Shown in pieces: positions 8,216-17,084 of a stretch of 35,443 nucleotides of DNA. The stretch spans positions 1-35,443 of the forward strand of contig NZ_FYDJ01000035.1 of NCBI RefSeq assembly GCF_900187425.1. The letters are read 5' to 3'. Source of the DNA: Pseudomonas sp. Irchel s3h14 (GTDB lineage Bacteria; Pseudomonadota; Gammaproteobacteria; Pseudomonadales; Pseudomonadaceae). The position numbers and the translations under genes are program-made. The notes under the pieces were generated by a model that was not told where the DNA came from, did not search any database, and worked only from the letters and a program-made list of their open reading frames with translations. Position 1 is the stretch's first letter. Each line of letters starts with the position of its first letter.

Positions 8216-8712
8216 GGGATTTCCATGCTTTTGGTTTCGGTGAGCAACCGCATGTTTATCAGCGCCACACGACGCCCGTCCGGCGCCAACCGCTCCTCAA
8301 CCCCATACGGCACAAACCCGAGCTGCGGATACAGAAGCAACCCCGCCGTATTCTCGTTGAAGCACGACAGCTGCACCTCGCGTGCCCGATGACATTCAAA
8401 CGCCAGCCCCACCATCGTCTGCAGCAAAAACTTCGCGATACCCTTCCCCCGAGCCTTGGGCGACACGATCACATTGCCGATCGCGCAAACACCATCGCGC
8501 TCAAACCTGTAAAAGTTAGCAAAACCCATAACAGAACCGTCCGCCTCAACCACCGTTGAGTCGGAACGTTGATCAATCGATGCCTGCAGTTGATCTTCCG
8601 TCAGCGGGTACTGCGCCTTCGGGAACATAAAAAACAGTTCTTGGGGATTTTGAGGAAAGTCGCAAATCGTCAGGACATCTTCAGCGCAGACGGGGCGGTG
8701 GGTGAGGTGCAT
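8206..8712 (-). CDS. GNAT-family N-acetyltransferase
   Basis: The 168-residue protein has the GNAT core. The acetyl-CoA loop reads VSPKARGKGIAKFLL (R/Q-x-x-G-x-G/A) at about residues 84-98. The preceding strand is CAIGNVIV and the late strand-helix contains NENTAGLLLYPQLGFVPYG. The acceptor substrate is unknown. It forms a coupled pair with the Nudix gene through a 10-bp overlap. The start ATG at 8712 follows a modest ribosome site. Confidence 0.9.
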   Translation of the reverse strand: MHLTHRPVCAEDVLTICDFPQNPQELFFMFPKAQYPLTEDQLQASIDQRSDSTVVEADGSVMGFANFYRFERDGVCAIGNVIVSPKARGKGIAKFLLQTMVGLAFECHRAREVQLSCFNENTAGLLLYPQLGFVPYGVEERLAPDGRRVALINMRLLTETKSMEIPCA

Positions 8713-9026
8713 GGTTTGGATCCATCCAGGTGTCGGGGGTGACAGATTACTTTTTGCAGGGGATGGATAGAAGTTTCCTTTTCAGGTTCATCATGGCTTA
8801 GGTCCGGCTTTTGCGACCAACGGTGGAGATGCTCGGCAAGTCCCGTTGGCCGAAGTGAAAACCGTCTAATCCGGTAGTCTCAGCCTCTCAATCAGACTTT
8901 GATCGTCGACAACGCAGTACACTACAAACAATTGCTTACAAAATAAAAACTCATTAAACCCGATCGTGAACTACCGAGTGTTAATTTGAGCGCTTTATCG
9001 GGCCATGAGATGCCAACGTCTTAATT
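8713..9026. other. Gene-free region upstream of the sialidase operon
   Basis: This 314-bp gap separates divergent genes and must hold promoters for both. The part at 8925-9010 is AT-rich and is the likely promoter region of the operon that starts at 9027. I could not fix a convincing -35/-10 pair. No repeat or small gene stands out. Confidence 0.4.
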
Positions 9027-10325
9027 ATGCGCATCAAACTTTCCAGCGTTCCTGCCCTCGGTACATACCTTGCACTCTCTTGCCTTTTTGCGGCTGCATG
9101 GTTCTTCAATCCTGCCAATACGCACTCTTCCTTTGCCCTGATCAGTCCAGTGATGGCAGTGGCCGGCCAAGTGGCCAAGCCCATTTATACCAGCCGTTTC
9201 GCCTCCTCCGGGCTGGTGGATTTCGTGCATTCCTCGGCGGTGACCGCCTTGCCCGACGGCAGTCTGATGACGGTCTGGTTCGCCGGCTCCCGCGAAGGCG
9301 CATCCGATGTGCAGGTGCGCTCCGCCCGTTTCGACCCGAAAACCGGTGAGTGGGGGGCTGAAAAGGTATTGGCGACTCGGGATTCGACCCAACAAGGCAC
9401 GCGAAAATACATTCGCAAGCTGGGCAATCCGGTGGTTGCCCTCGCGCCGGATAATCGCGTGTGGTTGTTCTACGTGTCCGTGTCCATGGGTGGCTGGGCT
9501 GGCAGCGCGGTCAATGTAATGGTTTCAGACGACTTCGGTGAAAGCTGGTCCGCCCCGCGCCAGCTGATCACTTCACCCTTTCTGAACATCAGCACCCTGG
9601 TCCGGTCGGCACCGGTGTTTCATGCCGACGGCTCCATCGGTTTGCCGGTCTACCACGAGTTTCTGGGCAAGTTTGCCGAGTACCTCTACTTGAGCGCAGA
9701 CGGCAATGTGATCGACAAATTCCGCATCAGCCACGGCAAGAATTCATTGCAACCCACGGTGGTTCCGCTGGATGGGCAGCGCGGCATCGCCTTGCTGCGC
9801 TATGCCGGCAACACCCACCACCGTGTGCTGGCGACCCGCACCGAAGACGCCGGTCAAACCTGGAGCGAACCTTATCCGCTCGACCCCTCGAATCCGAACT
9901 CATCGTTGGCCGCCGTCGCGACGCCCGAACATGGGTTGCTGGTGGCGCTCAACGACCTGCAGGAAGGACGCTTCAAGCTGAGCCTTTATGGGACCGACGC
10001 GAAAATGGACGATTGGCGCTCGTTGCGGGACCTGGACAAGTCACCTGATCCAGCGGGCGCTCCGTTTTCACCCGAGGCCTACAAGGAAATCATCGGTAAA
10101 GAGTTCCGCGGTTCCAGCGGCGAGCTTCGCCAACCGCTGGAGGCACAGTTCCTGGACAACCTCGACAACCGTGTCTGTAAAAGCCAAGGGTGTGAATTTG
10201 AATATGAATACCCGTACTTCATCCGCAGCCCCGACGGGATGTATCACTTGGTTTATTCCTGGAACAACACCTTCATCAAGCACGTCACCTTTAACGATGC
10301 ATGGCTTAACGAGCGTCGCAAATGA
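9027..10325 (+). CDS. Sialidase/BNR-repeat family exported or membrane-anchored protein
   Basis: The 432-residue protein has an N-terminal hydrophobic segment (about residues 10-48) that is a signal peptide or anchor. A sialidase-type beta-propeller (BNR_2-like) follows. Asp-boxes (S/T-x-D-x-G-x-x-W) are seen in VSDDFGESWSAP and TEDAGQTWSEP, and the opening strand reads TVWFAGSREGASDVQV. True sialidases need an Arg triad and Tyr/Glu pair, which I cannot verify by eye, so the substrate may be another glycan. The gene overlaps the next one by 4 bp (ATGA, 10322-10325). That couples it to a membrane protein and an LTA-synthase-like transferase, which suggests a periplasmic envelope-glycan role (inference). 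ATG 9027 has a poor ribosome site. Confidence 0.82.
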   Translation: MRIKLSSVPALGTYLALSCLFAAAWFFNPANTHSSFALISPVMAVAGQVAKPIYTSRFASSGLVDFVHSSAVTALPDGSLMTVWFAGSREGASDVQVRSARFDPKTGEWGAEKVLATRDSTQQGTRKYIRKLGNPVVALAPDNRVWLFYVSVSMGGWAGSAVNVMVSDDFGESWSAPRQLITSPFLNISTLVRSAPVFHADGSIGLPVYHEFLGKFAEYLYLSADGNVIDKFRISHGKNSLQPTVVPLDGQRGIALLRYAGNTHHRVLATRTEDAGQTWSEPYPLDPSNPNSSLAAVATPEHGLLVALNDLQEGRFKLSLYGTDAKMDDWRSLRDLDKSPDPAGAPFSPEAYKEIIGKEFRGSSGELRQPLEAQFLDNLDNRVCKSQGCEFEYEYPYFIRSPDGMYHLVYSWNNTFIKHVTFNDAWLNERRK

Positions 10326-10936
10326 TCAGCCTGTGGCAAGCCCATCTCAGCTTCGCAATGATCATCTTCCTGGTGCTGCCTTCTTTCGGCTTGCACAGGA
10401 GCTGGCGGATCGCACTATTGGCTGTATTGCTGGCAGTCAGCTTCATATCGTTGGACGGGTTATCGTTGGCCGCCTATTTGCGCAGCTACATTGATGACCT
10501 GGCGATCACCTCAATGGTGTTCATGGCGTGGGGCTGCTTGCGTCGGCTGGACATCCTGCCACCTGCGCGGGGCAAGACCGGCGTATTGATCCTCTTCGCC
10601 GCGATGGCCCTGGTGCTGTACCCGGCAACCCTGGGCATGAGTGATCTGGACCCCTATCGGTTTGGCTACAGCCCGCGCCCCATGCTGATTGTCCTCGCCG
10701 TGCTGACACTGGGCCTGTTTTACCTACGCAACGGCCTGGCCGTCGTGATGCTGGCCAGCGCGACCCTGGCCTTCATTGCCGGGATCAAACCGTCGCAAAA
10801 CTATTGGGATTACCTGGTTGATCCGCTGCTGGGTCTGTATTGCTGCGTGGCACTGCTGATGCTTGCCGTGCGCTGGACGTATCGCCGGGCAACCAAGCGC
10901 CGCGGTGCAGTGGGCAATGTGTCCAGTTCCGTTTGA
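10322..10936 (+). CDS. Polytopic inner-membrane protein of unknown function
   Basis: The 204-residue protein is largely hydrophobic with about six membrane segments. Its positively charged tail (RRATKRRG) is probably cytoplasmic. I do not recognise a family. Its ATG overlaps the stop of the sialidase-like gene (ATGA), and the LTA-synthase-like gene begins 32 bp downstream, so it belongs to a three-gene operon. A role as a partner or substrate handler for the neighbouring transferase is a guess from position only. Confidence 0.8.
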   Translation: MISLWQAHLSFAMIIFLVLPSFGLHRSWRIALLAVLLAVSFISLDGLSLAAYLRSYIDDLAITSMVFMAWGCLRRLDILPPARGKTGVLILFAAMALVLYPATLGMSDLDPYRFGYSPRPMLIVLAVLTLGLFYLRNGLAVVMLASATLAFIAGIKPSQNYWDYLVDPLLGLYCCVALLMLAVRWTYRRATKRRGAVGNVSSSV

Positions 10937-10968
10937 GATTTAACGACTTTATTAACAGGGGAACATGG

Positions 10969-13005
10969 ATGGGTTGGTTGCACTCGAGACGTTTACATTA
11001 CTGGCTGGGCGCGACAGCGATTACGTTCGCGCTGTTTGCTGTGCTTCGGGTCATGTTCTTTTTCGGCTATTCCGGTTTCGACGCCAGAGCGCTGACCGAC
11101 CAAAACGCCGTCATGGAAACTCTGGGGATCGGCTTTCGATTCGACCTGCGCCTGGCCATCCTGGCGATGTTGCCCTTGGCGTTGCTGGCCTGGATTCCTC
11201 GCTGGAACCTGATCGGCAGCCGCCTGCTTCGCCGCATCGCCCGCGTGTATCTGGTCGCGGCCCTGAGCGTCCTGCTACTGATTTACATCATCGATTTTGG
11301 TCATTACGCCTACCTGGGCGTGAGGATCAACGCCACCGTGCTGCGCTTCATCGAGGATGCGCAAATATCCCGCGACATGGTCTGGCAGACCTACCCGGTG
11401 ATCTGGATTTCACTGGGTTGGCTGGCAACGGTCGCGCTGGTGACACTGGCTCTGGTGCGTCTGGAACGCGTAACGCTGGACCGCCCTCGCAAAGCCATTC
11501 GCCGGCTCTCCGCGACATTGGGTGGCGCGTTGATGGTCGTGGTGGTGCTGTTGGGCATTTTAGGTCGTGTCGAAAACATGAACCTTGAAAACCCGGTCCC
11601 ATTGCGCTGGAGCGATGCGTTCTTCTCGGGCAATAACCAGATCGCGGCGTTGGGCCTGAACCCGGTGTTGTTCCTCTACGACACGGTCAAAGTCGGCCAG
11701 TCGCGCTATGACGAAGCGCAGGTGCGCGAACACTACGCGGTGATGGCCAACTACCTGGGCGTAGACAAGCCCGATCCGCAAACCCTTGATTTCGTCCGTC
11801 ACCAGGCGCCACAACCTTACAAAGTACCGGGTTCCCGGCCGCCGAACGTGATGTTCGTCATGCTCGAATCGCTGGGCACCAGCGCTGTCGGGGCTTACGG
11901 CAACCCGATCAATCCGACGCCCAATATCGATCGCCTGGCCACGCAGAGCTGGTTCTTCGAGCACTTCTATGTGCCGGTGACGGGGACCGCAAAAACCGTC
12001 TGGGCCAGCATCAGCGGTGTGCCCGACGTCACCCGCCAGGAAACCGCGACGCGTAATCCGTTGATCACCAAGCAGAACACACTGATCAATGCATTCACCG
12101 GTTACGAGAAGATCTACACCATCGGCGGCAACTCCGGCTGGGCCAACATGAATGCCTTGATTCGGCAAAGCATCGACGGCGTTCGCTTGTTCGAAGAGCG
12201 GGACTGGAAGTCCCCGGTGGTGGATGTCTGGGGGATTTCCGATCTGGATCTGTTCAAGGAAACCGACCAGATCCTGCAAGCCCTGCCCAAGGACAAACCG
12301 TTCTTTGCCTATGTGCAGACGGCCGGCAACCATCGTCCCTTCACGATTCCCAAGACCAATGATGGATTCGAGGTCAAGCACCCTACCCTGGCCGAAGTTC
12401 AGGCCGCAGGGTCGCGCAGTGTCGAGCAGTACAACGCCGTGCGCTTGCTGGACTTCAACATCGGTCGCTTGATGGAAATCGCTAAAGAAGGCGGCTGGTA
12501 CGACAACACCATTTTCGTGCTGTTTGGCGACCACAACACCCGAATCGCGCAGATCCCGTTCCTGGCACCGGCCTACGAGCAACTGGGTCTGGAAAGCAAC
12601 GCCGTGCCGATGATCATCCACGCACCGGGTTTGCTGGGGACGCGTAAGGTCAAGGAAGCGGTCGGCCTGGTGGACTTGCTGCCCACCGTGGCGGGTATGG
12701 CCGGCCTTGAGTTCCGCAACAGCGGCATGGGCCGTGACATTCAGCAGCCCGCGCCCGAGGGTGAACGAGTAGTACCGCTGGTATTGCGCGAAGGTACGTT
12801 CCCGCTGATTGCCGGCGTGACTCAACACTACATGGTGCAGATGGAGCACGACGGCAGCTCGCCGACCCTCCACGACCTGGCCTCAATGACGCCACTGGAC
12901 AACGTCGCCGAGCAAAACCCTGAAGAGTTCAAGCGCCTGTCGCAACTGACCCGTGCCATGCATGAAACCTCAAGGTTGATGCTGTACCAGAACGTGCGCA
13001 AGTAA
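10969..13005 (+). CDS. LTA-synthase-family (sulfatase-fold) membrane phospho-transferase
   Basis: The 678-residue protein has about five N-terminal membrane segments (to about residue 205) and a periplasmic alkaline-phosphatase-fold domain. Metal and catalytic motifs are visible: MLESLG, the nucleophile region TGTAKTVWA (Thr near residue 343), and FGDHNTR. Relatives include LtaS and the OpgB/MdoB phosphoglycerol transferases, which move head groups from phospholipids onto glycans or polymers. No formylglycine-type Cys/Ser sulfatase motif is seen, so a transferase is more likely than a sulfatase. The frame is open from 10840, but ATG 10969 follows an AGGGG ribosome site and is preferred. A neighbouring ATG at 10965 is out of frame. 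It is the last gene of the operon and a strong hairpin follows. Confidence 0.88.
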   Translation: MGWLHSRRLHYWLGATAITFALFAVLRVMFFFGYSGFDARALTDQNAVMETLGIGFRFDLRLAILAMLPLALLAWIPRWNLIGSRLLRRIARVYLVAALSVLLLIYIIDFGHYAYLGVRINATVLRFIEDAQISRDMVWQTYPVIWISLGWLATVALVTLALVRLERVTLDRPRKAIRRLSATLGGALMVVVVLLGILGRVENMNLENPVPLRWSDAFFSGNNQIAALGLNPVLFLYDTVKVGQSRYDEAQVREHYAVMANYLGVDKPDPQTLDFVRHQAPQPYKVPGSRPPNVMFVMLESLGTSAVGAYGNPINPTPNIDRLATQSWFFEHFYVPVTGTAKTVWASISGVPDVTRQETATRNPLITKQNTLINAFTGYEKIYTIGGNSGWANMNALIRQSIDGVRLFEERDWKSPVVDVWGISDLDLFKETDQILQALPKDKPFFAYVQTAGNHRPFTIPKTNDGFEVKHPTLAEVQAAGSRSVEQYNAVRLLDFNIGRLMEIAKEGGWYDNTIFVLFGDHNTRIAQIPFLAPAYEQLGLESNAVPMIIHAPGLLGTRKVKEAVGLVDLLPTVAGMAGLEFRNSGMGRDIQQPAPEGERVVPLVLREGTFPLIAGVTQHYMVQMEHDGSSPTLHDLASMTPLDNVAEQNPEEFKRLSQLTRAMHETSRLMLYQNVRK

Positions 13006-13012
13006 CGGCTTT

Positions 13013-13041
13013 CCCGCGTCTATGCTTCAAATAGACGCGGG
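13013..13041 (+). terminator. Hairpin terminator of the sialidase/LTA-synthase operon
   Basis: A perfect 11-bp stem pairs CCCGCGTCTAT (13013-13023) with ATAGACGCGGG (13031-13041) across a 7-nt loop, 8 nt after the stop codon. No U-run follows, so termination may be weak or the hairpin may stabilise the mRNA end. Confidence 0.65.
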
Positions 13042-13384
13042 GACTGCCCGTGATACCCGTAAAAGACTCTGCCTATCACGACCCAATACTCCCCCTATTA
13101 GCTGACTTCCCAACTGGGGTCTAACCTTATTCGAGCGCCGGCACCATAAGCCGGCCGGTCAAGAGCTGATAAGGAGATAGGAATGGGTCAGAAGCCTGAC
13201 TAAACCTGCCGTAGGCCACCGTGCAGGCAACTCGATTGCCGCTGTTCAGAATTCCCGTGTGATCAAAACAATCAGTTGATCAAACTGCTGGCCCTGCAGC
13301 CTGTGTCATTGGTTTCGCCCGTTGCTGTTTAACGCCCGCGTTGGGCCGGATAGCCGGATGAATACGACCAAAGGTAGCTCACAC
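13042..13384 (+). promoter_or_regulatory. katG upstream region with possible leader peptide
   Basis: This 343-bp region before katG contains GCCGG(13145-13160)-type palindromic sequence and a strong ribosome site AAGGAG at 13171. That site leads into a six-codon frame ATG...TAA (13183-13203), followed by about 180 nt of untranslated sequence. A long leader fits a regulated stress gene. I could not identify an OxyR site or assign the -10/-35 elements. Confidence 0.4.
13183..13203 (+). CDS. Possible six-residue leader peptide (MGQKPD)
   Basis: A very strong Shine-Dalgarno (AAGGAG, 13171-13176) sits 6 nt before an ATG that opens a frame of only six codons before TAA. The combination is unusual and fits a leader peptide or the remains of a lost gene. 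Nothing about the peptide itself is recognisable. It lies 182 nt upstream of the katG start. Confidence 0.3.
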   Translation: MGQKPD

Positions 13385-15640
13385 ATGGCAAACGAATCGA
13401 AATGCCCGTTCATTAGCGCCGCTGGCGGTGGCACGACAAACCGCGACTGGTGGCCGAACCAACTGAATCTGAAGATCCTCCATCAGCACTCGTCCCTGTC
13501 CGACCCCATGGACGAGGGCTTCAACTACGCCGAAGCATTCAAAAGCCTGGACTTTGAAGCGGTCAAAAGAGACCTGACTGCGTTGATGACCGACTCCCAG
13601 GACTGGTGGCCGGCGGACTTCGGTCACTACGGGCCACTCTTCATTCGCATGGCCTGGCACGCCGCCGGAACGTACCGCACCGGTGACGGTCGTGGTGGCG
13701 CCGGTTCCGGTCAGCAACGCTTCGCGCCGCTCAACAGTTGGCCGGACAACGTCAGCCTCGACAAGGCGCGCCGGCTGCTCTGGCCGATCAAGCAAAAGTA
13801 CGGCCGTAAAATTTCCTGGGCGGATCTGATCGTCCTCACCGGCAACGTCGCGCTGGAGTCCATGGGTTTCAAGACCTTCGGCTTTTCCGGCGGTCGTCCG
13901 GACGTTTGGGAGCCGGATGAGGACGTCTACTGGGGCTCGGAAAACAAGTGGCTGGGCGGCGACACCCGCTACGGAAAAAAAAACGAGCCCATGCAAGAGC
14001 CTGGCGAAGGCCCACTCGTTGCTGAGCCGGGGGAAAATGAGGAGAGCCGCACCGTCCAGGGGCGATTCCTGGAGAACCCGCTCGCCGCCGTGCAAATGGG
14101 CCTGATCTACGTCAACCCGGAAGGCCCGGAAGGTAACCCCGACCCGGTCGCGGCCGGGATAGACATCCGCGAAACCTTCGCGCGCATGGCGATGAATGAC
14201 GAAGAAACCGTGGCACTGATCGCCGGCGGCCACGCCTTCGGCAAGACCCACGGCGCCGGACCTGCCGACAATGTCGGCGCCGAGCCCGAAGCCGCTGGCC
14301 TCGAAGCACAGGGCTTTGGCTGGAAGAACAGCTTCGGCACCGGCAAGGGCGCGGACACCATCACCAGCGGCCTGGAAGTGACCTGGACCACCACGCCCAC
14401 GAAATGGAGCAACAACTACCTGGAAAACCTGTTCGGCTTCGAGTGGGAACTGAGCAAAAGCCCGGCCGGTGCGAATCAGTGGATACCGAAGAACAACGCC
14501 GGCGCCGGCATCATTCCGGATGCTCACGACCCATCCAAACGTCGTAATCCGACCATGCTCACCACTGACCTGTCGCTGCGGTTCGACCCGATCTATGAAC
14601 CGATTTCGCGGCGCTTCCTCGCCAATCCAGACCAATTGGCCGACGCGTTCGCCCGCGCCTGGTTCAAGCTGATCCACCGCGACATGGGTCCCCTCTCCCG
14701 CTACCTCGGCCCGGAAATGCCGAGCGAAGAATTGCTGTGGCAAGACCCGATTCCTGCGGTTGACCATGCCCTGGTCAACGACAGTGACGTCGCCGCACTC
14801 AAGAGCAAACTCCTGGCCTCGGGCCTGACAGTCTCGCAGCTTGTATCAACGGCTTGGGCGGCGGCTTCGACCTTCCGTGGCTCCGACAAGCGCGGCGGCG
14901 CCAACGGTGCGCGTTTGCGTCTGGCCCCACAGAAGTTCTGGCAGGCCAACCAGCCTGACCAACTGGCGAACGTGCTGGCGAAACTCGAGGGTATCCAAAG
15001 CGAGTTCAACAGCGGCGGCAAGAAGATCTCGCTGGCGGACCTGATCGTGCTGGCCGGTAACGCGGGCGTCGAACAGGCGGCGAAAAATGCCGGTCAAACC
15101 GTGACGGTGCCTTTCACACCAGGACGGATGGACGCCACCCAAGAGCAGACGGACGTGGAGTCTTTCGGATTCCTCGAACCCATCGCCGATGGCTTCCGCA
15201 ACTACCTCAAAGGCAGATACAGCGTACTGGCCGAGCAGCTGTTGATCGACAAGGCGCAACTGCTGACTCTCACCGCGCCAGAAATGACCGCGCTCATTGG
15301 CGGCATGCGCGTGCTGAACACCAACGTCGGGCAAACCAAGCACGGAGTGTTCACCAAGCAGCCGGAGGCGTTGACCAACGACTTCTTCAAAAACCTGCTG
15401 GACATGGGCGTGGAATGGAAACCGGTGTCGGAAGCCAATGAGGAGTTTGAAGGGCGCGATCGCAAAACCGGCGAAGTGAAGTGGACCGGCACTCGCGTCG
15501 ATCTGGTCTTCGGCTCGAATGCGCAACTGCGAGCGTTGGCGGAAGTCTATGCAACCGCTGATGCGCAGGAGAAGTTCGTCAAAGACTTCGTAGCCGCCTG
15601 GGCCAAAGTGATGGACCTGGATCGTTTCGACGTTAAGTAA
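13385..15640 (+). CDS. katG: Catalase-peroxidase KatG
   Basis: The 751-residue protein is a full-length class I haem catalase-peroxidase with the usual duplicated domains. The N-terminal domain has the distal R-M-A-W-H-A-A-G motif (Arg, Trp, His) and the proximal GGHAFGKTHG. The Met-Tyr-Trp adduct partners can be placed in MAWHA, LIYVNPEGPEG and ARMAMNDEE. The C-terminal domain repeats the fold without a haem (TAWAAASTFRGSDKRGGANGAR). It breaks down hydrogen peroxide in the cytoplasm. The frame is open from 13322, but ATG 13385 gives the standard MANESKCPF opening. It is monocistronic with a clear terminator. Together with the Ohr pair and MsrA it adds to the oxidative-stress content of the window. 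Confidence 0.97.
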   Translation: MANESKCPFISAAGGGTTNRDWWPNQLNLKILHQHSSLSDPMDEGFNYAEAFKSLDFEAVKRDLTALMTDSQDWWPADFGHYGPLFIRMAWHAAGTYRTGDGRGGAGSGQQRFAPLNSWPDNVSLDKARRLLWPIKQKYGRKISWADLIVLTGNVALESMGFKTFGFSGGRPDVWEPDEDVYWGSENKWLGGDTRYGKKNEPMQEPGEGPLVAEPGENEESRTVQGRFLENPLAAVQMGLIYVNPEGPEGNPDPVAAGIDIRETFARMAMNDEETVALIAGGHAFGKTHGAGPADNVGAEPEAAGLEAQGFGWKNSFGTGKGADTITSGLEVTWTTTPTKWSNNYLENLFGFEWELSKSPAGANQWIPKNNAGAGIIPDAHDPSKRRNPTMLTTDLSLRFDPIYEPISRRFLANPDQLADAFARAWFKLIHRDMGPLSRYLGPEMPSEELLWQDPIPAVDHALVNDSDVAALKSKLLASGLTVSQLVSTAWAAASTFRGSDKRGGANGARLRLAPQKFWQANQPDQLANVLAKLEGIQSEFNSGGKKISLADLIVLAGNAGVEQAAKNAGQTVTVPFTPGRMDATQEQTDVESFGFLEPIADGFRNYLKGRYSVLAEQLLIDKAQLLTLTAPEMTALIGGMRVLNTNVGQTKHGVFTKQPEALTNDFFKNLLDMGVEWKPVSEANEEFEGRDRKTGEVKWTGTRVDLVFGSNAQLRALAEVYATADAQEKFVKDFVAAWAKVMDLDRFDVK

Positions 15641-15664
15641 CACGAGCGGTATCGCTGAAACTGC

Positions 15665-15695
15665 AACGCCTCCCACTGTGGAGGCGTTGTGCTTT
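15665..15695 (+). terminator. katG intrinsic terminator
   Basis: A perfect 9-bp stem pairs AACGCCTCC (15665-15673) with GGAGGCGTT (15680-15688) across a 6-nt loop, followed by GTGCTTTTTG. This is a standard rho-independent terminator 24 nt after the katG stop. Confidence 0.85.
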
Positions 15696-15792
15696 TTGTC
15701 ACTTGACGCTTCACGCCGTTAGATGGGAAAACGTGCGTGGCCCGGATGCAAGCGTTGGGTTCAACAAGGATCAAGGAAGACTCATCAACACC

Positions 15793-16812
15793 ATGAAAAC
15801 CCTCCTGTGTTTGCTGATCGCCACCGGCGTCGGCACCGCGCTGCAGTACGCTGGTGTCCCCCATGGTCTGTTACTCGGTTCAATACTCGCCACCGCATTG
15901 ATCGCCAGCAACTTGCGTTTTTCTCCTGCGCTGCCCTTCAGCCTTGTCTATGTACAAATCGTGTTGGGGATCGCGACCGGTTTGATGTTCACCTCGTGGA
16001 ACAGCCACATGGCGGCCTCCATGTTGCCGAGCCTGGGTTTCATGCTGCTGGGCCTGACGGTCCAGAGCGTCGTGGCCGGTTTGTGGTTGCTCAAGGTCTC
16101 GGGATGGAACCCGAAGGACTCCCTGTTAGCCGTGTATCCGGGCGCACTCGCCGCCGTGTTCGATTTGCTCGAGTCCGAGCGCGCGTCCAGCAAAGTGATC
16201 GTTGTGCACCTGGTGCGACTGCTGTCGATCACCGTGCTGGTCAGCTTCTGCATTCCCGGACAGACCGACGTGGCACTTACCGAGAGCAGCCCTCTGGTCA
16301 TGAGTACCGCGCTGACCCTGCTATCGCTGATCGCCTTGTGCCTGTTGCTCGGCCGCTTGCTGTTGCGCGTCGGCGTTCCGGCACCGTTCATGCTCACCGC
16401 GATCGTCATCACCGGCGTCTACCTCAAGCTGGGCTATCTCCAGGCCTTCCACCTGCCGTCATGGAGTGTCGACACCGCCGTGGTCCTCCTCGGTGTGCTG
16501 ATTGGCTCGAAATTCAAAGACATCAGCCTCGCAGAACTCGTCCGCCACGGACGGGCCGGGCTGATGGCCGTCGCCTTGATGTTGCTGATCGCAGCGGCGT
16601 TTGCCGCAGTGGCCGGGCGGGTTCTGGGCAGCGACCCCTTGTCGTTGTGGCTGGCGTACATGCCTGGCGCCATCGAAACCATCGCCCTCGTCGCCTTCAG
16701 TGGCGGGCTGAACGTGGTGTTCATCCTGACCCATCACCTGGTGAGAATGGTCGTGCTGCACTTTGCGCCAGCGTTGGTCGTTCAGGCGCGGCGCTGGCGG
16801 GAAGATGTTTGA
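15793..16812 (+). CDS. AbrB-family (PF05145-type) inner-membrane protein
   Basis: The 339-residue protein has about ten membrane segments in two repeats. Each contains the G-x-L/M-x-G-S/A loop typical of the membrane AbrB family, e.g. HGLLLGSILATALIAS, YPGALAAVFDL and YMPGAIETIALVAFSGG. The family has been annotated as an ammonia monooxygenase regulator or transporter; its true function is not settled. ATG 15793 is chosen over the upstream non-ATG frame from 15703 because it opens directly on the first membrane segment. An AAGGA lies rather far upstream (about 15 nt). It is a single gene after the katG terminator. Confidence 0.85.
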   Translation: MKTLLCLLIATGVGTALQYAGVPHGLLLGSILATALIASNLRFSPALPFSLVYVQIVLGIATGLMFTSWNSHMAASMLPSLGFMLLGLTVQSVVAGLWLLKVSGWNPKDSLLAVYPGALAAVFDLLESERASSKVIVVHLVRLLSITVLVSFCIPGQTDVALTESSPLVMSTALTLLSLIALCLLLGRLLLRVGVPAPFMLTAIVITGVYLKLGYLQAFHLPSWSVDTAVVLLGVLIGSKFKDISLAELVRHGRAGLMAVALMLLIAAAFAAVAGRVLGSDPLSLWLAYMPGAIETIALVAFSGGLNVVFILTHHLVRMVVLHFAPALVVQARRWREDV

Positions 16813-16824
16813 TCGCAGAAAGAA

Positions 16825-16908
16825 CTAAGCGGGAGAGATCGTGGCCAGGGCACCAATCAAAATGGTCAACACCAGAAATCCACCCAGGAAAATCGCCATC
16901 TTGCCCAT
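16825..16908 (-). CDS. 27-residue single-span membrane peptide
   Basis: The minus strand reads ATG (16906-16908) to TAG (16825-16827) with 27 codons. The peptide is MGKMA followed by one uninterrupted hydrophobic helix (IFLGGFLVLTILIGALA) and a short TISPA tail. A GGAGG ribosome site lies 5 nt before the ATG. Size, start signal and composition are those of a real bacterial small membrane protein. It is too short for usual gene callers. It is convergent with the AbrB-type gene, whose stop is 12 bp away. The function is unknown; such peptides often regulate a larger membrane partner. Confidence 0.7.
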   Translation of the reverse strand: MGKMAIFLGGFLVLTILIGALATISPA

Positions 16909-17084
16909 TGGGCCTCCTACATTATGAGTTTGCGGTGCAGCGGTTGCCGCGACTGCGGAGCACGCCGATATTGTGAGCCGGCGGGTGTGTGCGTTACAGA
17001 TGCAGATAGCGATGGAAAATACGGATCAGAACACCGAACTGGGGCTAGATCTCCTTTAAACGTCAAATCCGCCAGGATCTATTT

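Noticed and set aside
11560..12873. 437-residue minus-strand frame inside the LTA-synthase-like gene
   Set aside because: It is antisense to a gene with full catalytic motifs, and its composition is that of a shadow frame.
13379..14767. 462-residue frame antisense to katG
   Set aside because: It is entirely opposite a conserved enzyme, with no recognisable domain.
15723..16976. 417-residue plus frame overlapping the AbrB-type gene
   Set aside because: It is Arg/His-rich and without membrane segments, whereas the overlapping frame is a well-formed membrane protein.
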